64,000 bases of DNA from Nautilus pompilius (Eukaryota; Mollusca; Cephalopoda; Nautilida; Nautilidae), in contig JACATO010000307.1 of assembly GCA_018389105.1 (NCBI GenBank), positions 2,860,001 through 2,924,000 of the forward strand, read 5' to 3'. The notes beneath the pieces are model-generated. The model was not told the DNA's origin and did no database searches. It worked only from the letters and a program-made list of their open reading frames with translations. The position numbers and the translations under genes were made by a program. Positions 11,716-21,530 of this stretch are shown piece after piece. Each line of letters begins with the position of its first letter. The stretch's first letter is position 1.

Positions 11716-13468
11716 AAAGTTCGTCAGTATTCAGAGGAATTTTTGAAATTTGGTTTCATACCCGCTGCTCATGATGAAAGGTCACCTTTCTGTCTCTTAT
11801 GCCAACAATGCTTGACCAACAAATCAATGAAACGAGGTCGTCTTGAGGCGCATTTGAAGGCGAAACGAAACATAGTGCGTATGTAAATTCAGATTTGAAT
11901 TAATTAAAATCTTTGAAGAATAAGTTTGAAAAAAGATTAACAATAAAGTCTCTGTTCACTGCACAAACTGTTACTATCAGTCGTACTCTTGAGGCAAGTT
12001 ATGAAATTTCTTTACTCATTGCTAAATCTGGAAAAAATCATACTATAGGGGAGGATTTAATTAAACCATCAATATCTGCATTTCTTAAAACAGTTCTGGG
12101 AAAAGATGACAAAGATGTTAAAGCCATGCCACTCAGTAACGACACTGCTAGGAGAAGAATAGATGAAATGAGTGAAGATATTGAAACACAACTTGTTGAA
12201 AAGCTGAAATCAAGAAAATTCTCAGTACAAATGGATGAGTCAACTGTGAGCGGCAGTGAGGCCTTATTGCTAACTTATGTAAGATATATTGATAAAGGTG
12301 AATTTGTTGAAGAAATGTTATTCTGCAAATCTTTAGATACAACCACTACCGCCGCTGATATATATAATAAACTAAAATACTACTTAGATATCAATAATAT
12401 ACCAATGGAAAACATAACATCTTGTGCAGCTGATGGTGCTCCTGTTATGATGGGCAAGAAAAATGGCTGCTTAAAATTGATGAAAGATGAGAATCCAGAG
12501 ATGCTTCTTGTGCACTGTGTTATTCATAGAGAGAACTTAGTGTCGAAAAATATTTCTCCTGTACTTAATGAGGAACTGAAATCAGTTATAAAATCTATCA
12601 ATGCTATCAAAACTAATGCCAAATGTGAGCGTCTTTTCGAGAAATTTTGTGAAGATAACAATTCAGACTATGTGAGACTTTTACTTCACACTGAGGTACG
12701 GTGGCTTTCGAAAGGGAATTGTTTGAAAAGATTCATGGAACTGTTTGATGAACTTAGTGGCTTTCTAAGTGACAAGCCTGAAATGAAGCACCTGCTAACC
12801 GTTGATGGAAAAACGTTTTTCAGTTATTTAGCAGATATTTTCGAAAAACTGAATGTGTTGAATAAACAACTTCAAGGAATAAATAAACACTTGTTGATGC
12901 AAAGACGAAGATATTTGGCTTTATTTCATTTATCGAGTTATGCCAAAAAAAATATTTCTGACAAAAATTTTGACCAATTTCATTGGCTAAAAAAATGTGA
13001 GCCGACCGAGACTGCTGTGCTTGTCATTGTGGATCATCTGAAAATATTGGCCTCTGATTTTAAAGAAAGATTTTCTGATTTAAAACAGATTAATTTTCCA
13101 TCGTGGGTGATGCAGCCAGTGCTTGTGGATTTATCTGATGTTTCAGTGCAGTACCAAGAAGAACTCTCGGAAATAAAAATTATGAGACAGTTAAAACTTT
13201 ATTCAATATAAAAGGAGCGATGGCATGGCTTTGTGATGACACAGAAATTAAATACCAAAATTCAACTAGCTTTGCAAGGAAACTGTTGTTACCATTTCCA
13301 TCTTCATATTTAGCTGAATGTGGCTTTAGCGTTGTAAATGATTTGCTACTGAAGAAAAGAAATTCACTGGATATCAGTAAACGAGGAGATTTGAGACTAA
13401 AGCTGACTAAATTAGTGCCTAATATAAAATCTCTTTGCAGCAGGCATGAAGCACAAGGGTCTCACTAA
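11716..13468 (+). pseudogene. hAT transposase with BED zinc finger (SCAND3/FAM200-like), frameshifted
   Basis: This would cut and rejoin DNA as a nuclear DDE transposase. A BED-type finger is encoded at 11722-11880 (FCLLCQQC, then EAHLKAK), but the final histidine lies in a shifted frame at about 11868 and a TAA follows near 11905. The main frame, 11913-13211, is clean for 432 codons: QMDEST near 12229 holds the first catalytic aspartate, AADGAPVMMG near 12430 the second, and EVRWLSKG near 12693 is the usual hAT RW motif. The C-terminal hATC dimerisation block (LPFPSSYLAECGFS, LLLKKRN) is at 13290-13370 in another frame; the change lies near 13178-13190. The family normally has finger, core and hATC in one protein of roughly 580-600 residues. 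Two frame changes and one stop make this copy probably inactive, while the core is intact. Confidence 0.92.
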
Positions 13469-13988
13469 CTTTATTCCGCTTTTCTTGAGGTGCGCTCAAA
13501 TGGCATTTTGCATTTGATAGGAACCTATACTTTATTGTACAGTAATTAAAATGATCAAATAAGCTTCCATTCAAATTAGTTTGTGTTCCTAGTACATTTC
13601 AGTTTTCTATTACATGTTTTGAATTTTTATTTGCTGTTTTTGTATGAGACAATCCACAAATATTTTCATAAATATAGAAATTTTTTCTCTCTTTATTACC
13701 TGTGAATTCTCTCTTATTATCATATGTATCATTATTAAAATCTAATACCACTTAATATTTTTCTTACAACTTTTTCAGTAATTTCTTGCTCAAAACTTTA
13801 ACTGTCTTTTGTTTATTTCATTTTTCATGGATGCCATGTTCTTTTGAAGCTTGTTTAAACCAAGGTATTGGCGTTTTAAGCTTCTTCAGCTGAAACGGAG
13901 TTAACTTTTTAAATGATAAGAATTATATATCACCACATGGGGGCATCAGGATTTTAGAGGTGATTAGGTGGGGCATGGCCCAAAAAAG

Positions 13989-14010
13989 GTTGAGAACCAC
14001 TGGTCTAAGT
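13989..14010 (+). repeat. Right hAT terminal inverted repeat and target-site duplication
   Basis: gttgagaaccactg (13989-14002) is the inverse of the left end, followed by gtctaagt (14003-14010). Confidence 0.9.
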
Positions 14011-14625
14011 GAATGAGAAATTCTGGCTCCTAAAAATGATTCGGTTGACAAACTGAACCAGGAGCTGGTGTAGTTAATACTAGGCCCCACAAATCTGTGG
14101 ATACCACTATGATGCAAAACAATTGGTTCATTTTTCCGTTGAACTTTTTAACAGTCTTCAATCATCTGATGTTCCACCTCACAATCTACTTCTAAAAGAT
14201 GGGGCTCCAATCATACTGCTAAACAATTTACATCTACCTAAATCCTGAAAAGGCACAAGGTTGACATTTAAGACCTTCATGGTTCATGCATCAGAGACAA
14301 CCGTCATGAGAGGAAGCCATAGAGGTGAAAATTTTTTTCATTTTAACAATTACAATTATACCATCTGATCTTCCTTTTGAATTCAAGATAATCCAGTTTT
14401 CTATAAAATTCAGCTTTGCTGGGACCATGAATAAAGCACAGGACCATTCATTGAAAACTGTCGGTCACAATTTAAATAGTCTATAATTTCCACATGGACA
14501 ACTGTATGTCAGGTGTTCAAGAGTTGGCCAAAACAAAAGCCTGTTTTGTTTTTCACCCCAAGGAAAAACTAAAAACATCGTCTATAAAGAGGCTCTTATG
14601 GAACAAAGTTAAATTTAAGTGTAAA
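14003..14625 (+). pseudogene. Helitron PIF1-type helicase, C-terminal half
   Basis: Directly after the hAT the Helitron reading resumes: NEKFWLLKMIRLTN, then VPPHNLLLKDGAPIILLNN near 14170-14235, KGTRLTFKTFMVHA near 14250-14290, LPFEFKIIQFSIKFSFAGT near 14370-14430 with NKAQDHSLKTVG, and HGQLYVRCSRVGQ near 14495-14535. These are the C-terminal helicase motifs of animal Helitrons. In-frame stops remain. The same 3' segment (from about 14365 to 14645) recurs in the second Helitron at 35525-35808. Confidence 0.88.
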
Positions 14626-14791
14626 GCTTATTGAATGTTAAGAAATGTATCATTACCATCAATTCAATGTCCATTCATTGATTGTGTTTAAACAAATAAA
14701 ATATCTGTTTTTCAAATAGATATAAAATCTTTTTTTATAAAAGAAATTTTTCCCTTTGCAACACCGGATACCTTAGGTAGTGTATATATAA

Positions 14792-14829
14792 CAGAGAGGG
14801 AGAGAGAGAGAGGAGAGAGAGAGAGAGAG
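14792..14829 (+). repeat. (GA)n microsatellite
   Basis: Imperfect GA run just outside the inferred Helitron right end. Confidence 0.9.
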
Positions 14830-15700
14830 TGAGTTATCTTTGGAGGGTGTTAGCATTTCACTTCGTTGGGTTTCAATTTACTCACGGATCACCGTGAGCT
14901 GATGGTGTTCGAGCTGAATCTGCTTTAGTACATCGGGTTGGAAGTCTTTAAAAACCTTTTGGAAATTTAGTCGAATCCTTTTTTTTTTTTTACTGAATCA
15001 TAATGTTGATGCAGTTTCTTGGAATGGTTAATCATTTAATGTTGATCGAAACGCATGATCATTTTATCACATTTAAAGTCACATCTGTGCTCTAGGTGTT
15101 TAATGAAAACTTTACAACTAAAATAACATTTACTATCAACCATTCCTGAAAGTTTTGCATCACCATAAAATTTGCTCATTCTGCTCGATAAAGTCGAATT
15201 AAAACTGAAAACAGCCTCTGATCCTTTTTCGCATAACTGCATCTTCATTGCAGTTGCAGGCGATGTAATTTTAGGCGATTTACAAACCATGTAAAATGTG
15301 CTGATGCTTTTTCTTCTTACCATATTCTAAATATTCGCCTCCCGATTTTATTTTTCTACCCGTATAATTCACAAATTACGATATTTCTTTTATGTATTCA
15401 TTGATTTTCTTGTATAAAAGTTTTGTCACGTGTTTGTGAACCATTCATCATAAATGCCCATAATAGCTTCTTAAACACAAAAAATAATGACAGATCAATA
15501 ATGTACATACAAAAAAAATATATATATATATATATCAGCTTTCGCTGGTCTCAGGGAGGACTGCATTTCCATGTAGAATGGTTCCATATGTGCATGCTAC
15601 TGGACCCATATTTCCCACGCCCCTGCCTTTCGTTTCTCGTTTCACTAATTCATTATTGTTTTTCTTTTTTATTATTATTACTCTTTCGCCCTGGCATCTG
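14830..15700. other. AT-rich DNA without a recognisable gene
   Basis: A 95-codon minus frame (15036-15323) and a 104-codon plus frame (15423-15737) show no domain or splice context I recognise. A (TA)n run sits at 15519-15535. The tract immediately left of 15706 would be the proximal promoter of the following candidate gene. Confidence 0.4.
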
Positions 15701-15705
15701 GAGCG

Positions 15706-15712
15706 TATATAA
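15706..15712 (+). promoter_or_regulatory. TATA box of a candidate secreted-protein gene
   Basis: TATATAA in a locally mixed-composition context (gagcgtatataatgag). A start site would be expected about 25-32 bases later (near 15737-15744), leaving a short 5' UTR of about 110 bases before the ATG at 15853. Confidence 0.45.
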
Positions 15713-15852
15713 TGAGCAATCTTTTGTTGTGGCATAGCACAAAAACGAGACTTTCTGCCATCCCGTTCTATTTTCCGATTTAAATTCGGCGTGTTCGCCT
15801 CGATTCTTGTTTAATTCACGTCTCTTTCTTGTTGTTGTCACTAGAACCTGAA

Positions 15853-15901
15853 ATGGGAAAAGTGCTGATTTTCGTTGCCGTGGTACTGCTGGCAATGTGT
15901 A
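15853..15901 (+). CDS. Signal-peptide first exon of an unidentified secreted protein
   Basis: From the ATG at 15853 the sequence encodes MGKVLIFVAVVLLAMC, a textbook signal peptide: one lysine, then an uninterrupted hydrophobic core ending at small/polar residues. One further base (A, 15901) is followed by GTAAGT (15902-15907), a consensus 5' splice site, giving a phase-1 intron. Phase-1 introns right after the signal peptide are common in animal secreted proteins. A TATA box lies about 145 bases upstream. Read-through past the donor gives a much less plausible protein. What the mature protein is depends on the next exon; the best candidate is at 17280. Exon and donor are read directly from sequence; expression is inference. 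Confidence 0.5.
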
Positions 15902-17279
15902 GTAAGTTCAGAGTTTTAATTCCATTTATATTTGTTTTTCTCAAACACGATTTGTATACTAGCTACAGTTTAACCTTAAACCTTACATTTGCTGGTGATT
16001 TACTTGTGATTTCGCTTGTAACTTTTCAAAACTAATGCCAAACGTCAAAAAAACTTGCTTAGTTGCAATGGCCTTTTTACTGACAAATCCAATTTCTAGC
16101 CAAAGAAAGTTATTTTTTTTTTATTAACCCGATCCCCAATGAGCTAATTCTCGATTATCTCTCTCCAAAAGAAGAAACAACGTTATAAACAGACACAAGT
16201 GCTTTTAAGCAATACTTTTGAGAGGGTAGATAATCAGTGCATAATTAACCCCCTTTTAAAACATTATAAAAATTATTTTCGGTTCGGCACCGTTTATATG
16301 CAAGTGTTCAGTGGGATTTCATTTCAGAACAAATTGAAATTATATTACATTAAATATATCAACCTAGCAAGATGTGGGCATCGTGGACAGGAGATGTTAT
16401 TTTGGTGTGTGGCCAGCCCGGTTTATCGCCATTAGTTGTTGACATCACTCAGACTTTAAAATGACGCGAGCTCTTAATTAAACCAAAGGTGTAGTCTTTT
16501 ACGGGTGTCGTACGGTCTGCTATAAAATATCAGAAAGGGAGACGACTGCAGTGTCGGAGATCCAAGTTAAACCAAGGTGTACCAGGCACATCAGTTCTAT
16601 TTAACGGAAAACTTTATTGTGCAGTTTAAAACTAGTGACGCCTAATGCAGTTCGGAAGTCTTGCACCAATACAACCACTGGTTAAAAACAGTGGATTTTT
16701 GATTTTTAAAAATCAGTAAAACTGATGTGTGACGTCATCAAGTCATTTAAATGATGACGAAGAAGCCATCTCTTTTTGTTGCAGTTACTGTGTTAATTAA
16801 ATTTCGTTGGTATTTGCGCAGAGATGTAAACTGACTTCGAGGAGCTAAGACTTCGTGAAAAACAGGAGTATGACATCAGTGCTATCATTTCTGATTACTT
16901 TCACGACAGAAAAAATGGCTTTCTACTTGATATATCAAGGACTTTTTACAAGTAATAAACTTAGCCTGGTTCTCTATCACTTCTGCCCATGACGCACAAA
17001 AAGAAATCGGTTAGAGATAGATATGCATATTTTTAAAAAAACAAAACATACATTTTGATCTAAATAAAATATTTTGTGTGTGCCTGAGTCATAATATTTT
17101 GGACATCCCTCCAAATAGGTCTACTATCTATGATTAACTTATCTTACGTTCTTGATCGCAAAACCACCGAGGTAGGCGTATTTATCTTTTTCTAAAAACT
17201 GCAATGCTGAAAGTACTGGTAGTTGGGCCGATCTAGGGTTGGTTAGTTCGTATTACCACTAGTCTTTCGCTGTTCCCAG

Positions 17280-17503
17280 GTGATGTGAAGCGAATAATTC
17301 GTAAGATTTTAAAAAGTGTAACAACTGCGCACCGACGTCTTGGAAATTCTGTCCATCATTACGTACGCAGAACTGAATGGTATCTAAGACGTTTTCCCTC
17401 ATTTAAAACATTACAAAGTCGACGCACTGTAAAACGGTTCTTGAACAGACTTGAACACACTGGAAAGGTTTTCTTGGCAAAAGGTATTAACAGGTGTGAA
17501 TAA
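17280..17503 (+). CDS. Very basic 73-codon block: candidate second exon, or Tc1 DNA-binding relic
   Basis: A pyrimidine-rich 3' splice site (gtctttcgctgttcccag, ending 17279) precedes an open block that is in phase with the 15901 donor (split serine codon) and stops at 17501-17503; the stop overlaps AATAAA. Joined to the signal exon it would give a protein of 90 residues: signal peptide plus about 73 residues with some 20 K/R against 4 D/E, one cysteine, and an amphipathic-looking start (KRIIRKILKS). That fits a cationic secreted peptide. The alternative is equally serious: the order of residues (RIIRK...TTA...L..., then RTVKRFLNRLEHTGKV) also resembles the paired-like DNA-binding domain of Tc1 transposases, and a Tc1 C-terminal relic lies 300 bases downstream on the same strand. 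An alternative donor AAAAG|GTATTA at 17483 could lead to an exon at 18229. Confidence 0.3.
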
Positions 17504-17799
17504 AGGCTATCTCTTTAACTGGTGTAACTTGCGTATTAACAGGCCTCGTTTATATTGGCGGTATTTGATAAGTCAAACTTTTGCCAATTCACATTTTCTG
17601 AACACGTGTTTTGAGAAGTGTTGCTAAGGATTTTAAAGCAGGATTTGAAAACAACCGGTCTGGTATCCGGATTTGTACTAATAGTTTACCAGCATTTCCC
17701 TATGTAAGTATAACATATTTTGCATCTATTGACTGATGTTTGTACTCTGCTGATTGACTATCCTTCTGTTTCTTTTGTCAAGAGATGCTCAACTATGAT

Positions 17800-18010
17800 C
17801 ATCACATCCTACAGAAAGTCAGACCAGGATACCATAAAATCCAGTAAAACTACATAACTTAAAAGATTTTAAATTCTTTTTATGGCTACGCAAAGCTTGA
17901 ATATGAACCTCTTTGAAAATTTAAGGGAACATTTTGATAGATAAATAAGGACCAAACGACTCAAACCAACCTTACAGCAGAACTTAAGGAATACTCCCAG
18001 ACTATATGAG
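17800..18010 (+). pseudogene. Tc1-like transposase relic, C-terminal part
   Basis: The plus translation reads QDQDTIKSSKTT near 17820-17855, in the position of QQDNDPKHTSK, and ATQSLNMNLFENLREHFDR at 17884-17940, in the position of the SPDLNPIENLW block that contains the last catalytic acidic residue. IRTKRLKPTLQQNLRN follows as the usual C-terminal tail. Three in-frame stops break it. The glutamate of FEN is kept; the aspartates are decayed. If the basic block at 17280-17503 is its DNA-binding half, the spacing (about 310 bases) is only slightly short for a Tc1 gene. Confidence 0.6.
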
Positions 18011-19371
18011 GAAATATTGACTCATTCATTAGCAATCTGACAATTAGATGTTTTTACGTTTATAACTTTACATGATGCAAGAAGTACTGACATTTCACTA
18101 AAATCAATCTTTACGTTATTTGTAACGATTGAAGTGGTATTTACACCGTACCTTCTATTCTCAATATTTCATGTTATATAAATACTATATGTAAGTTATC
18201 GTTTTTTCCTTGTGACTTTCACAACAGCTGTTGAGAATTCAGCACATATGCAGAACATTTGGTGTTCAAACAATCGTGACATGGATCAGGTTTAGGGTTA
18301 AATAGTAAAACTCGGTAACTTCAAAAAAATTTTCTTAAACTAATATTGCGATCATCTTTAGATTTGCATTAATAAATATAGCCAATAGATTAGCTTAATA
18401 GCAGATAGACTCCCTTAATTAGACGTGGTAACAAACGACTTGACTGTGCCAAACAACATTAGAACTTCACCTTTGATCAGTATTGTTTGTTGGATGAGGA
18501 CAGGTTAGTAAATTTGTTTCTAAAACCCGACGGTATCTTAGATGAAAAGCAGGAGAAACGTATTAGCAGAACGGTGAATTATTCTATAGTTAAGCATCGA
18601 GATAAAAGTCTGAGAATATGGAGTTCTTTTGCTGGTTGTTCCGCTAGTGACTTTTAAAAAAAAATTTACTGGATTTTCACATTCTTCAACCGCCATACAT
18701 CGGGCATCACTTGATAGGTGATTGGTTTACACCGCCACAGATAATTAAGCACACATCAAAACCTAGTACACAAGAATCGGAATTACTTTTTAAAGCCATG
18801 GTTTGCTCCACCTTCTTGAATCTTCAGATCTGAACACCACTGCACTTGTCTAGGCTGAACAAGACTAAGAAGTCAAAGAAAAAAGTCCAACCAATGTCAA
18901 TTAGCTGTAGAACTAATTCCACAAGAAATGGCGGCCATGTTTTGAAGAGTTACTAAAAAGGGCGACTACTTTATGAGAATCAGTTATTCAGATATATGGG
19001 AACTATTCCGATTTAAAAAGCGAAGTTATGAAAAAAATCACAATTAATGATTTATATAATACGAAAATGTTGAAAAAATACGTACAGTGTTTTCATATGC
19101 ATGTTCATAATTTTTAGCACCAGTGTATACATTTTTTGAAAATTTTAAATTAAAACTCAGGAAGAAAGAAAACTGCAAATAAAGAAGATTAAAAAAAAAT
19201 AAAAATAGGTGCTAAACAATAATTACCCCACTATTTTTCCTTCTTACTGTAATCATTGTGGATAGTTTTGTGACAGAATAGTTGGTTTTCGGGTTTTCTC
19301 TCGTTAACCTAATCACTTTTTAAAGGGTTTTCCAGATGCTTTAGCTATTAATCAGAAGAATTCCCGATTCC
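18011..19371. other. AT-rich DNA, one possible terminal exon
   Basis: At 18229-18294 a stretch with a good 3' splice site (gtgactttcacaacag) is open in the phase left by the alternative donor at 17483 and ends in TAG, with AATAAA near 18370. It could be a last exon of the 15853 gene. Otherwise nothing recognisable. Confidence 0.25.
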
Positions 19372-19487
19372 TAAGTCGGAAACGTTCGTAACTGTCCGAC
19401 ATGTAAGTCGGAAACGTTCGGAAACGTTCGTAACTGTCCGACATGTAAGTCGGAAACGTTCGGAAACGTTCGTAACTGTCCGACATG
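19372..19487 (+). repeat. Tandem hairpin-bearing minisatellite (32 + 42 + 42 bp)
   Basis: Three units: a short 32-bp unit and two identical 42-bp units that differ by an internal duplication of ggaaacgttc. Each unit starts with taagtcgga and ends with tccgacatg, so GTCGGA/TCCGAC can pair as a hairpin stem; AACGTT palindromes lie in the loop. Confidence 0.9.
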
Positions 19488-20580
19488 AAATAAGTGAACG
19501 ATACATCCCTGTTCTAGGCCTGCGAGACAACAGCGCAGCTAAGTTTCTATTTTAATATTTAAAGAGCTTTCACTAGATATTTCCTCTTTGTTAAAAAAAA
19601 AAAAACGTTTTGCTAGAAAAGCGTAGTTGTAACCACTTATATCCGGTTGTTGCATAGATAGATTATGGTTTTGGTTGACCTGGAAACCATATCTTTTCTC
19701 TTCTTCTCTGACCCAGCCAGCCAACGTCGACCCCACATAAAAGCATCGGAGAAGAACATGACGCGAGAGTTGGCTGTGCGCTGGGCTCAGAACGGCCCCC
19801 CCCTTTTTAAAACTCTTTATTTTTTAAATGTGGAAGGAAACCAGATCTCTTCGGTGGTGGTCAGTGAGATACATACGCCAAACTGATCCGGTCCAGAAAA
19901 GAGATTCGAGCGTCATATTTATCCTTTTCACCAAATTCTTCACCTGGATATAAAATAGTTGAAAAAAAAAATGTATTTTATTTACAAAATTATCAGAAAT
20001 TTCATTTTAAGCACCTAAATTTGGAAGTTCACCAGTTTGATTGCCTTTAACACGAGTATAAACTTGTTTGAATAAAGTTAGACTTTGAAAAAAATTAGAT
20101 GATTAGGAAAGAATAGAATTAAAAGAAAATATGTTGTAGAGAGAGGATGGTTTGATACTTTGAAGAGGATTGCTAGATATGCGTTAATAATCTAAAACAA
20201 TAATAGTTATTTTGAGAAAGTGGCGAAAGTATTACTAGCGTTAAAAGTGAATGATTCTTTCACTAGACCTAATAATTGTAGACATTCTAACTTTCAGGAT
20301 CTTAGGAATTCACAAATGGAATCTCTTATTCAAGACGTCAGTTATTTAACTGCCCGATCGGAACCTAAAAGACTTTACAGAAAAGTCAAGAAAATGGAAA
20401 AGGTTTCAGAAAATCTGCTAAGGCTGTTATAAAATCAGCGAGGTGGTTTAAACATTTTCTCGAAATTAAATGGAATATATCAACTAGCAGCATATTTAAT
20501 TATTGATGAAATTCTAAATATATATATATATATATGAGTTTCGTTAATCTGAGTCTAAAACTGCGACCAATCCAGATAGC
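19488..20580. other. AT-rich DNA without a recognisable gene
   Basis: Contains a poly-A run at 19592-19603, a (TA)n run at 20518-20535 and a 70-codon plus frame ending at 20432 rich in K, S and L that I do not recognise. Confidence 0.35.
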
Positions 20581-20599
20581 CCCTGATGCATAAATATAT

Positions 20600-21530
20600 T
20601 ACTATTCAAAACCATGATATGAATTGGTTGCCACAAAAGTTTGGCTGGGAAAACTTCTAAAAATTGATAATATTAATTACGCTGATGCCGTTAATGTAAG
20701 TTTTACAAATAATAGCATGTCAGATTGAACATATTTTAGGTGACAAAGAAATTGAGATTGCAATTTATCATGGTGGAGCAAAACTATGAAAGGATTGCAA
20801 ACAATTTAATAAGGCTTAGCCACTGGGTCAGTATTGGCGCGTGTAAACAGTTGCGAATGGTAGGATAGGATTTAAAGCAGGACTTGTACATGGTATAAAG
20901 ATCAAACTACAAAAGTGGCGCTTGTTTTTATATCTTCCTAAAACACATTTTTGGATTTTGTGACGACTCTAAAAGTTGCGGATGAAATAACAATCAAAAT
21001 TTTTTGACGAATAAGGAAAATGAAAATTTTTAGAGCAGCAGATTTTCGTCGAAGAAAGATAATTTGTTGAAGATATCGATATATAAGTAGTTACTTGATG
21101 AGCAGCAACTAAAATTTGTGAGGACGTTTCAAAATAAAATAACCTATAAAAATGGTTTTGATAATACAGCGAGATTCGATTGCAGTTCTACAAAGGACTA
21201 ATTTTGATTTGAGGTTGAGTATTCCAGCAAAAACAGGAAAGCCTAGATATATTGTGTTGAGATTTCAAACTGCCAGAGATATAACCAGAAATCAACTCCT
21301 ATATTTAATAACTGCTGGATTACTAGCGCTTACTTTCTACTAAATATTGATATAGGTATTTCGCATTTGACTTAAATCTAGATTTTAAAATAAATCATTT
21401 TAAGTAAAATCCATAAAGAAACGATAGACTTTAAACATATGTTTTATGGAACAGATTATATGGTTTTCAGTAGTCAAGTTACACTTGTTGATAAAGATTT
21501 AACACCCAGTAATTAGTGGTGCTGTTCTTT
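20600..21530 (+). pseudogene. Possible decayed virus- or Polinton-like capsid segment
   Basis: A run of plus-strand fragments in shifting frames looks like one decayed protein. The most telling parts are TGKPRYIVLRFQTARDI at 21235-21285, NNCWITSAYFLLNID near 21305-21350 and DFKHMFYGTDYMVFSSQVT near 21430-21487, separated by stops. These resemble, from memory, proteins related to major capsid proteins of adintovirus/Polinton-type elements that occur as relics in invertebrate genomes. Upstream fragments (20760-21150) may belong to the same reading. It is an inactive fossil, and no integrase, polymerase or terminal repeat was seen nearby. Confidence is low because identification rests on short motifs only. 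Confidence 0.3.

Larger units (their letters stand above)
10819..14002 (+). mobile_element. hAT transposon, SCAND3/FAM200-type, 3184 bp
   Basis: The element is bounded by 14-bp terminal inverted repeats (cagtggttctcaac at 10819-10832 and its reverse complement at 13989-14002) and flanked by a 7/8 matching 8-bp duplication. It holds one transposase gene in the same orientation (about 11716-13468). The host site is the helicase region of the older Helitron. The terminal sequence CAGTGGTTCTCAAC is typical of hAT elements of this type. The single damaged target-site base and only a few coding lesions mark it as much younger than the Helitron, though not demonstrably active. Confidence 0.93.
7245..14780 (+). 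mobile_element. Decayed autonomous Helitron, split by a hAT insertion
   Basis: The plus strand carries, in order, the pieces of a RepHel protein: a basic, repetitive N-terminus (about 7424-7636), Rep-associated blocks (7700-9400), a linker (9650-9840), and PIF1-type helicase motifs (10070-10800 and, after the hAT, 14003-14620). The 5' part shares TTGTTACTCTTTCAC and following bases with a second Helitron at 34996, so the left end lies at or a little before 7245. The right end is placed at gcaacaccggataccttagg (14758-14777), which resembles Helitron 3' ends of the CCGGGTA...CTAG type. Many stops and frameshifts disable it. Removing the 3184-bp hAT leaves about 4.35 kb, short for a full RepHel, so internal deletions are likely. 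Confidence 0.85.
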
